Below the pieces are notes generated by a model that saw only the letters and a list, made by a program, of their open reading frames with translations, was not told where the DNA came from and did not search any database. A program made the position numbers and the translations under genes. A stretch of DNA of 64,000 nt from Blumeriella jaapii (lineage: Eukaryota > Ascomycota > Leotiomycetes > Helotiales > Drepanopezizaceae), in the NCBI GenBank assembly GCA_009599575.1, contig VWND01000025.1:310001-374000 (forward strand). The letters are read 5' to 3'. Positions 55,875-64,000 of this stretch are shown here, piece after piece; positions within the stretch are counted from its first letter, which is position 1, and the number at the start of each line of letters is the position of its first letter.

Positions 55875-57219
55875 TGATGGGCGGATGGGTGGGGAGAGAC
55901 GGGGAGGGCAGAGTTGGTCGAGGGTGGTAATGGCGTAGCGCGGCATCGGCATATGACTAGGGTTCTTTTTCTATCTCTACTTCTTGACGTTGCTTTTGGT
56001 TTGTTCTTGGAATCGGATGGGGATGGATGGATGGATGGATGGCGGAGTCTGTTGGGCGCAGACATCGAGAACATGGGATATAGCAATGGCGCATGCGAGC
56101 AAGCGAGGCGCGAGGGATGTAGACTAATTTGTATGAATCGCTCAGTTGAGGAAGGCGACATTTTGTCGTTCTGTGGGTCAAATCGGGATCAGAATTAGCA
56201 TTGCATATGGGAGGGAACTGGGTGTAGACGGGTCTTGTTGGTGATTTGGCTATTGCTGCATATTGATAGACCACAGAACGAACCCATCTTCTGAGTAGCA
56301 TATGTTCAAGTTCCAGTTTACGTGTATGTCCTTGTCAATATCTAAGCGAATATCAACAACCGGACCGCAAACGGGCGACGAGGCTGAAGCAGCACCGGAA
56401 GCGGACTTTCTCCATTCCGATCCACCCCGGCCACTCATGCATCGACCAGCCAATCATAAGTTGGCTCGCGCGGGCTCCACTTTTCGCCAAATACTTAAAG
56501 TAACAGGAACACGCCCGCGCCTCGCTACCCAAAGCGGCATGCTCTTACCTTTTTCACCGAAACTGCTTTTGTTTACTTACGGCGTTCGGCAAATCAAGGG
56601 CGTGAAGAGAAATCGAAAGCGTCCGAACGAGTTTGCGACACGTACTACTCGACTTGTACGCGGAAGGCCGTCAAACAAACAAACCATCGACCTTTCAACA
56701 CCGAACAGACGGGATCGCGTCACCCCAAAGGAACGAACAAACGATCCAACAAACGCGACCTTTCTACTCGCGCGCATTGCGACACGCGCCACCCCAAACA
56801 GTGCAATCCGCATACCGCCTAGATACTAGGAAGGAGAAGAGCAACATATTCAGAGGCGGACGGAGAGAAAAGGTGAATACTCCTGTTGGCATTGGCGACG
56901 CATTTTGGCGCGGGTGCATTTCCCCACGCGACACCAATGAAAGCTATCCTCAGCAAGCTTGGCCCGGGATCGAACGTCCTCCAGTTGGGTGTTGGTGCTG
57001 TATTGTGTACCTTCGGATCTCGCGCCAGCATGCGCAAGCTTCATGAGATGCGCGTCGACGCTGAGGGCGACCGTTCGCTGCTTGTGACCTGCGAGGCCCC
57101 CTATCTACTTTCGCCTTCACCATCGAACACGGGCTAATCGAAATTCTAGTGAACACAGGAAGGCGAGACCTACATGACCACAAGAAGAGCGACCCCCAGA
57201 CGGAGGAACAGGACCCAAG
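55875..57219. other. Intergenic: ATG26 3' flank and FCP1 upstream region
   Basis: Contains a GGAT repeat at about 56015-56042, a CCAAT box at 56451-56455 (AGCCAATCAT), and, close to FCP1, a possible 5' UTR intron. For that intron, GTGAAT at about 56871 could be the donor, and GGCTAATCGAAATTCTAG (57133-57150) has the form of a branch point plus acceptor. An open stretch of 175 codons at 56302-56829 has no domain and a composition unlike the neighbouring genes, so I treat it as non-coding. Confidence 0.5.
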
Positions 57220-59947
57220 ATGGGCAAGCTGCTAAGTTTCGGGCCGCGACTGAAGTACCCGCTCACCGTGATCAAGCTGTTGAAGCAGCCTGGCGATGAC
57301 ATCAAGAAGCTCGAACCCATCCTCGAATACCGCTGGGCGCGCAAAGCGACCGTCGGCGACACCAGCTCCAGGGAGAAAGGCGCCTCGTGGGAGAGAATGG
57401 AGACCGCCTACGGCAACTGGGAGAGTCCGACCGAGGGCAAACTCAAGTCATGGAAGGTCCAGGAGGGCATGGTCATCGAGCGGGATATGCGATTCGTGGA
57501 AGTCGAGGAGACATGTCCGCATAGTGTGCAGTTCCAGGGCCTGTGTGGCATGTGCGGCAAGGACATGACGGAGGTCACGTTCGTGAGCGTTGGTGATGAC
57601 ACGGAACGGGCGAAGATCAATATGATTCATGACCAGACAGCGCTCAAAGTCAGCCAGGACGAGGCGTCGAAGGCGGAGGAGGAACTGCAGCGGCGGCTGC
57701 TGAAGCATCGGAAGCTGTCGCTGGTCGTGGATCTCGATCAGACCATCATCCATGCTTGTATTGAGCCGACGATCGGGGAGTGGCAGCGAGACAAGACGTC
57801 GCCGAACTACGAGGCCGTGAAGGATGTCAAGAGCTTCCAGTTGAACGACGATGGACCGAGGGGCCTCGCAAGCGGATGCTGGTATTACATCAAGATGCGA
57901 CCGGGCTTGGCCGAGTTCCTGGCGCATATCTCGGAGTTGTACGAGCTGCACGTGTACACGATGGGTACGCGCGCCTATGCCATGAACATCGCCAAGATTG
58001 TTGACCCGGACAAGAAGTTATTCGGAGACCGGATCATCAGCAGAGATGAGAACGGCAATGTGACGGCCAAGAGTCTGGCGAGGTTGTTTCCGGTGGACAC
58101 GAAGATGGTGGTCATCATCGACGATCGGGCGGATGTCTGGCCGCAGAATCGACCGAATCTTATCAAAGTGGTGCCGTACGACTTCTTCCTCGGGATCGGA
58201 GATATCAACTCGAGTTTCTTGCCGAAGAGAGAAGAATTGCCGCCGATGCAGCCGCCGCTTAAGAAGAAGACTTCAAAACCAGAACTCGAGACGGCTCAAA
58301 CAAGCGAGGATGGAGAGAAAGAAGCTCCGGAGAACGCCAAGCCTGCTGAGGCGACGCCGGAAGCACCCAAGGAGGAGGGCGGATCAAAGATCAGTGCTCT
58401 CGAAGAGTTGGTACGGATGGGAAGTGGCGATGATCAAGCTCTACGTCTCGAGCAAGCTGCCGAGCAGGAGAAATTCCTGGAGAAGCAATTGACCGACCGA
58501 CCTCTGCTGCACATGCAAGAGAAGCTTGACAAGGAGGAAGGCGAGGCGCCAGCTGACGAGTCGGTAAATGGCGAGACAGTGCCTGAACAACAACCCCAGC
58601 ATAGACATAATCTACTGGTCGATAACGATATGGAGCTCAAGTACCTGGAACAACATCTGACGCAGCTCCACAAGGCCTTCTACGATGAGTATGATGGGGC
58701 GCTGGTCAATGCGCATGGGGGCCGGATTGCGCAGTTGAAGCCGGGACTCAACAAGAAAGTCTCGATCAAGACGAGTGCGGCCGATCTACAGATAGTGCCC
58801 GACATTGGGCAGGTCATGCCACGGCTGAAGTGCGTCCCCAAGGTCCTCTCCGAATCATTCTTCGCTAATCAGTAGCAGGGCCAAAACATTAGAAGGTTGC
58901 ATAATAGTAATGTCAGGCCTTGTGCCGCTACAAGCAGACATCATGAGGTATATAAACTCTTCTCAATATATCAACATCTGCACAATGAACTATTACTCGC
59001 TCTTGTTATACGAGATAGAATTGCCGCTCACTCAAATGCAGGACTGAAATCGGACTGCAAGTTGCTAGCTTTGGCGCGACTATACAGGTCAAGGTCAACC
59101 GCAAAGTCACGCATCTCGTGGCCTCGACAAGCAGGACCCGCACGCACAAGGTCCGGCAGGCGGCCAAGTATCCGAATATCAAAATCGTGAATCAACAGTG
59201 GCTTTTGAATTCGATAAGCAAGTGGAAGAAGGAGGATGAGACGCCTTACTTGGTATGTTTCGCCACGCGCAATTCTTATCAGACTGTGAAGTGCTGACCA
59301 GTGTCCCAAAGGTCGCCATTCATGATGTCGATCGCCTCCGTTCCCCGGGTTTCAATTCCTCTGCCCCATCATCCATCGCAGACTCTGATTCTGGCTCTTC
59401 TTCTGCGTCAGACGACGTCCCAGATGACACGCCTTCCGGTTCGCAAGACGAACCAACCGACGACCCCGACGACTTGGCACCCCCCGATTACGAAGAAGGC
59501 AGCAGCCCCATTGACGACCTTAGCAAACTCAACTGGAGCGAAGTCGACGACGAGCTAGCGGAGTTCATGGGTTCTGACTCTGATGGCGGCGATGGCGATG
59601 ACTCGGGAAGCGAGAGCGACTCGAGTCGAAGTAGTGATGTGAGTGTGAGCAGCCAGAGAGGCAAGAAGAGAGATCGCGACGAGGGACCGGCGACGGAGGA
59701 TGAGGAGAGTGAGGAGGAGAGGGGCAGCCAGCTGGCGAAGAAGCAGAAGATTGCGAAGGAGAGAACGACGGGGCTGAAGAGCACGTTGGGAGACGGCCGG
59801 ACCGCGAGGCCTGAAGAGGAAGAGGCTCCTGATGACGATGATAACGGGTGGGGTGATGACCTGGAGGCTGACCTCGAAGCCGAGTTCGCGCGGGAGGCAG
59901 CGGAGGAAGAGGAGGCGAAGAGCGCAGGGGGTGCTTCTTTGGCCTGA
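57220..59947 (+). CDS. FCP1: RNA polymerase II CTD phosphatase FCP1
   Basis: FCP1 removes phosphate (mainly Ser2-P) from the heptad repeats of the Pol II C-terminal domain in the nucleus, recycling the polymerase. Exons 57220-58829, 58879-58947, 59042-59252 and 59312-59947 give 841 residues. Introns are 49, 94 and 59 bp. The N-terminus has a biotinyl/lipoyl-like lobe and Cys residues 99, 109 and 112. The catalytic FCPH domain has VVDLDQTIIH (D171 and D173, the DxDxT signature), MRPG (226-229), YTMGTR (246-251) and IIDDRADVW (299-307). The BRCT domain (about 537-635) is assembled across three introns: KAKTLEGCIIVMSGLVPL, SFGATIQVKVNRKVTHLVAS, then KIVNQQWLLNSISKW. The tail is acidic and Ser-rich, with ends such as DDDDNGWGDDLEADLEAEF that fit a TFIIF/TFIIB-contact region. 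All key residues are present. Confidence 0.94.
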
Positions 59948-60838
59948 AACCATCCTCTCCGCCTCTCTTTCTTTCTCGTCTCTCGCGCCATTGCGCCGAC
60001 ATTTTTTCTCTCGACGTCTCACCCACGCTTCATAGACGTGGCGTCGTAGCGAGCTGGTGTTGTTAAGTGCTTTTCATATACCCCAGGACGACGATCTGGA
60101 TCCAATCTGCGTGCGAGGAGGGATCGTGTCATTAGCTAGCGGCGTGTCTTTCTTCTCCTTCATCGTTTCGTTTCGGGCTGGACTGGACCCGAGTCAAATG
60201 GCATGGACTGGGTGGGTTTGACTAGGATGAGATGGGATAGGGCGTGATTCCGGACTTGTGTTGGCTCTGGTTTTTTTTTTGCGGCCGGCTAGGTTTACTG
60301 GACAGGTGCAGTGCGTACGTTGATTTACAGCGAACAGCTGGATGGGAATGGATAGGGAAGGCGTGGTGGCATGGCATGGCACGGCGCGGCTTGTAAGGTT
60401 GCATAGCAGAGGGCGTTCTTTCTCTTCTCTCGTGTGGATTACTTGTGGAACTAAATCAATTGATAAACCTGGTCCATGATCCGTGTGCGGAGGAGTGAGG
60501 TGGGAAAGTAAACAAACACAAGCCGTACCCGAACAGAAACCCCCCAAACGGCTCTAGCTCCACTTTGTCACTAGCGTGTACGCGGACCCACCCAAGCTCC
60601 ACTTTGAGCCTCAAGTCAACCTCAAGTCAACCTCGACCTCAACTCACTCAGTCAGTCACCCTCACTCGCTACCCAACGCCAACGCCGACACCGATCTCGG
60701 TATCTCATTCGCACTGCCCGCGCGAGTAGAATCGTGCCAGAGAAGAAGAGGAGAAAAGAAAAGAAGTAAAAGAGGCAGATAAAGAGAAGAGGATAGGAGA
60801 AGAAGGAAGGAAGAGAGGAAAGGAAGAGACGATACATC
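59948..60838. other. Intergenic: FCP1 3' flank and NDUFA13 upstream region
   Basis: No gene is seen. Features are a pyrimidine-rich stretch just after the FCP1 stop (59952-59990), a T run at 60270-60279, CCTCAAGTCAA repeated at about 60610-60630, and a long purine run of about 90 bases (60739-60829) directly before the NDUFA13 start, presumably its 5' UTR. Confidence 0.6.
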
Positions 60839-61893
60839 ATGCCGCAAGATCTGCCGCCTCAGGGGGGCTACGCGCCGGTGCAGTATAAGGTGCGTTTGTT
60901 CTCTCTTTAATTTTCTCAGGGAGGACTTGGGCGAGAGGGGGGGTTGAGGGCTTGGGGACGGGGGAGGGAGGATTGAGAATGGGGGATGGGGATGGGGATG
61001 GGGATGCGCATCGTGATCCAAAGACTTCTGAAGAGGGGGAACGCGCGATGTGACAATGCCCCGATAGGGTAAGCTAGGGCAGGGCATCACGTCGTGCAAT
61101 TGACATGAAGCGCGGGGGATAGGACATGTACAGGGAGCTAGAGAGGGGGAATGACCTAAAGGATGGGAGCAAGAAGAGGAGGGGAAGATGCGACAATGGG
61201 AGAGAAGATAGGGGAAGGCTAACGTGCGTTTGTACGACAGAGAAATCTGCCGGCGCGTGGCTTCCGGCCCTCGGTCCTGCTGGTGGCCATGTTTGGCGTG
61301 ATGGGTTTCGGGTTCTACAAGGTTGGGAAGGGGATTCGGGAGCAGAAGTAGGTCTTTCTTCTCTTTTTTCCCAACTTTTCTTCCTGTTTGCTTGTCTGCT
61401 TGTTCTGTGTATCTGCTTGTTTGGTCTGAGGATCGAGAAACAAGAAGGGGAGACGGGTCGGGGATAAGGACACATCGAAAAGAACGATTGAGGGAATGCA
61501 TTCGCAGGTATACTGGATCTAGATGTGAGCGTCTAGCTGACAAAGAGCAATAGTGAACTCGCGCGCGAGAAGATGTGGTCAAGGATCCACCTCATCCCAC
61601 TCCTCACAGCAGAGGAGGACCGCGATCAAGTGCGACGACATCTAGCGGACCGGGCAAGGGAGAAGGCGTTGCTTGGGAGCCAGACGAGCCCTTACAATTC
61701 TGATCGGTATGTTGATTGCTTATTCTCTCTGTGTGGTGGCGGAATGGAATGGATGTAGGGTCCGATGGGGTGGGAGGGCATTTCATAAGAGAGAGGAAGA
61801 ATGGGATTGGTGATGATGGAGGGCGTGGGCTAACAGGTTTTCAGTTTCGTCCGACCTACATATGCAGTTACGCCGCTTGAGCGATCGAAGTAG
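60839..61893 (+). CDS. Complex I accessory subunit NDUFA13 / GRIM-19 family
   Basis: A small membrane subunit of mitochondrial NADH:ubiquinone oxidoreductase. Exons 60839-60889, 61241-61347, 61554-61706 and 61845-61893 give 119 residues. Introns of 351, 206 and 138 bp all have CTAAC or CTGAC branch points and good acceptors. The protein begins MPQDLPPQGGYAPVQYK, the fungal family hallmark. It continues RNLPARGFRPSVLLVAMFGVMGFGFYKVGKGI (one membrane helix at about 25-42), then ELAREKMWSRIHLIPLL, AEEDRDQVRRHLA and YNSDRFVRPTYAVTPLERSK. Family members have the same order and about the same length. None of the four exons has a usable long ORF alone, so it is easily missed by simple ORF finding. 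Confidence 0.93.
60890..61240 (+). other. First intron of the NDUFA13 gene, G-rich
   Basis: The 351-bp intron is long for this window. It contains GGGGATGGGGATGGGGATGGGGATG-like repeats at about 60981-61006, which could form a G-quadruplex in DNA or RNA. Donor GTGCGT, branch GGCTAACG and acceptor ACAG. Confidence 0.7.
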
Positions 61894-62201
61894 AAGACGA
61901 ATGATGGATGATGGGGAGGGGTCCGGGATAAGAGGTTTGGGCTTAGATGAAGAGTGTTGAGTGTGAGGTTTGAAACTATGGGCGTTGAACACATCGTATT
62001 GATGGGAGAGGGAATGGTTAGTCAATTGAACCCAGGGAATCTACAAGTCGCGGCATTCTTTCGATTCATCGCGTGAACAGTTGCGAAAACAGTACTGGCC
62101 CTTCTCGCTGACACCAAGCATCATACATTTCCAGAATTACACTAACATACACCTTTCCTTGCTCCGATCACGAATCCCTATATCCTCTCCCCATCAAACA
62201 C
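61894..62201. other. Convergent 3' spacer, NDUFA13 / ketopantoate reductase-like
   Basis: The two genes end 308 bp apart, tail to tail. No gene or clear terminator structure is seen. It should hold both polyadenylation regions. Confidence 0.6.
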
Positions 62202-63569
62202 CTACACCCCCTCAATCTCTGGAAACCACCGCTCCAGCTCGCCCTGTCCCACGCCTACCTTCACTCCTCCCTCGACCATCTCGACCAACCTCTCCAAGAT
62301 ACCACACCCCACGCCCGCCTGCCGCGCCCTCCTCACCAAGTAGCCTGCAATGTACTGAATCTCGGTCGCGCGACCAGCCCGTACGTCCTGCAGCATACTA
62401 CTCACATTGGCGGCCGTCTTCTCGACGACCTCGCACACGCGGCGCTCCAGGCTCCGCGGCGCGAACCTCTCCCTCGTCTTCGAGGAGGTGCTCCTCCCGA
62501 TCTCAGGAAGCGAGCGCACGATGCACGAGCACTCGGCCGCGAGGACGTGGATGAGGGCGCGCGTGGAGGCGTGCGCCAGGAGCTCGCCGTTGCGCAGGCC
62601 GGTGAGCGCCGTCAGCGGGTTGATGGCCGCGTTCACGACGACCTTCTCGAGCGCGAGGTGGAAGAGCTCGCGGCCGGGCACGGGGCTGGCGTTGAGGAGC
62701 GGGCTGGATGTCGTGAGGGCCAGGAGGGAGCCGCTCCGCTTGGCCTCGTCGGCCACCGCGTCGGAAGGTGCGGCGGCGTCGGGCCAGGCCTGGCCGATGG
62801 CCATGGTGCCCACGCCGGCGTGCATGCTGTGGAAGGGCCCGCTCGAGTACAGGCCGTGGCTCGTCGCGGCTGCGAGGCAGCGTGGCCGCGTCGGCGAGGG
62901 GTAGTAGGCTTCGCTGACTTCGTCCACGGTGCCCATCCCGTTCTGGACGAAGAGGAGCGTGCTCGAGCCGTTGAGGCGCTGGACGAGGGGCCGGAGCGCG
63001 CGGACGGTGTCCGGGGCTTTGGTGGCGACGATGAGGTGCTTGATGATGTCCGGCGTGGATTTCGCACGGGAGTTTGCTTCGGATCTGGCGCTTGGTGGGA
63101 TTGAGGTCGGACAGGAGTGGCCGCGAGAGCCAGATGGCTCCGGATCGACCACGAGCTCGGTGGTGTAGTTGGATGAGGTGGATGTCGAAGGCGGCTCGGA
63201 CTTGCTGTCGATGCGGATGCTGTGGTGAGCAGCCTCCCATTCTTCGAGGAGGCTGGGACGGTGGAAGAGGAGCGTGATGTTTGGAGGCGTGGGATGCGTG
63301 GCGAGCTTTTGGGATGCGTCGTTAGCTATCTATCTCTTTCTTCCCATCCTGCCATTCTATCATCCTACCTTACCCTCCTACGTGTAAGAGAGTGTGCGTA
63401 TGTGTGTGAAAGTGAGAAAGCGAAATTGGGAGTAAGTGAGCAAACAGACGAGGGGATAGACGATTATGTAGTGAGAGCAGGGCCTTTGTTTACTTACGGC
63501 GTGCGCGAACAAGCGACCGAGGTTTCCCAAGCCAAGAACATGGACGTGGATGGGTCTGCTGAGAGACAT
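62202..63569 (-). CDS. 2-dehydropantoate 2-reductase-like (ApbA/PanE family)
   Basis: The family reduces ketopantoate to pantoate with NADPH in the pantothenate and CoA pathway. Two exons on the minus strand, 63498-63569 and 62202-63305, give 391 residues. The 192-bp intron has donor GTAAGT, branch GATAGCTAACG and acceptor AAAAG. The Rossmann start is VHVLGLGNLGRLFAHA (GLGNLG at 13-18). Further family marks are VATKAPDTV (K120), FVQNGMG (143-149), and the catalytic Lys block LEKVVVNAAINPLTALTGLRNGELL (K245, N249, N253), followed by an ApbA C-terminal domain. Fungi often have several paralogues with uncertain substrates, so no symbol is given. The first exon encodes only the nucleotide-binding loop. 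Exon 2 is GC-rich, especially in third positions (62400-63060). Confidence 0.9.
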
Positions 63570-64000
63570 ATTGGAGGCCTAAGGAGATCCTTGCTTTACT
63601 TCGGACCTAGAGAAAAGGGCCCCATGTACTTGGTAACTGGTTATCTACCCAGTTGGCAAGCGGCTGGGTGTGTTCGAGACGCGTGGTGGGTGGCTTGTAC
63701 AACAGGAGTTGGGGGGTAGCTCAACTGAGAAGCTCGGGTCCCGACAAGGCTCTTTCTGATGAGAATAGGGATTTGTCCTCGGAAACTATGAGATCTCTGG
63801 CGCGTTAGTGTCGCGTATGATTTGTTGAAAATAGCAGCTTGTTGCCGTCCAAATGCTCCGCAGCTTCGACTAATACTGAAGGAAGACTGTCGAGGTGGAT
63901 GCATTATCACGTGATGTGTTTACACGGACAAGCGAACGAAACCCAAGATCGGTGTAAAGCAAGCAGTTCGGATTTCGCGATACGAGTAAACAAAACCTCC
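63570..64000. other. Upstream region of the ketopantoate reductase-like gene
   Basis: No gene is supported. A CACGTG palindrome lies at 63907-63912, about 340 bp upstream of the start codon. The open stretch 63641-63910 on the minus strand lacks any domain and ends in promoter sequence. Confidence 0.5.

Noticed and set aside
56302..56829. 175-codon open stretch upstream of FCP1
   Set aside because: No recognisable domain, basic low-bias composition, and a CCAAT box lies inside it. More likely promoter or leader sequence.
62503..63240. Long overlapping open stretches on both strands in 62500-63240
   Set aside because: These are shadows caused by high GC in the ketopantoate reductase-like exon. 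The PanE motifs fix the true frame.

Overview
The window looks like a piece of a filamentous ascomycete (Pezizomycotina) chromosome. The reasons are genes with very short introns (48-94 nt is common) carrying GTRNGY donors and CTAAC/CTGAC branch points, fungal gene families (ATG26-type sterol glucosyltransferase, CMR1, Mtf2-like, fungal GRIM-19), and a sharply bounded AT-rich block of transposons mutated in the style of repeat-induced point mutation (RIP: CpA to TpA, with CpG left common). A class-level assignment (Dothideomycetes or similar) would only be a guess.

Positions 1-42652 are an AT-rich block of dead, nested retrotransposons with no supportable host gene. Target-site duplications and coding continuity across junctions allow the nesting to be read. 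A short piece of a Ty3/gypsy element (157-1846) abuts a Tad-like LINE copy in minus orientation (L1: 1846-3013, 30531-30574, 41863-42260). L1 is interrupted by gypsy element A (3014-30530, minus, 265-bp LTRs, TSD GTATT) and by gypsy element C (30575-41862, minus, 265-bp LTRs). Element A is interrupted by chromovirus B1 (3391-10745, plus), a full-looking LINE L2 (12428-18787, plus, 17-bp TSD) and chromovirus B2 (20970-28333, minus, TSD TATAT). A composite of a B-family LTR end and an A-family LTR (42261-42652) forms the edge of the block.

Positions 42653-64000 have balanced composition and seven genes: an NYN-domain protein (minus), an Mtf2-like mitochondrial protein (minus), the WD40 protein CMR1 (plus, divergent from the Mtf2-like gene), sterol 3-beta-glucosyltransferase ATG26 (plus, five exons, with an apparent frameshift in the glycosyltransferase domain), the RNA polymerase II CTD phosphatase FCP1 (plus, four exons), the complex I subunit NDUFA13/GRIM-19 (plus, four exons), and a ketopantoate reductase-like protein (minus, two exons, convergent with NDUFA13). 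They are housekeeping genes of unrelated pathways and do not form a cluster.

The points most worth a second look are a roughly 3-kb coding-like region of unknown function inside element C after its pol region, an extra alanine-rich segment after the chromodomain in both B elements, the ATG26 frameshift, and the unusually legible transposon stratigraphy with its sharp edge beside housekeeping genes. I found no clearly new biological system. All junctions and splice sites come from reading the sequence by eye, without alignment software.
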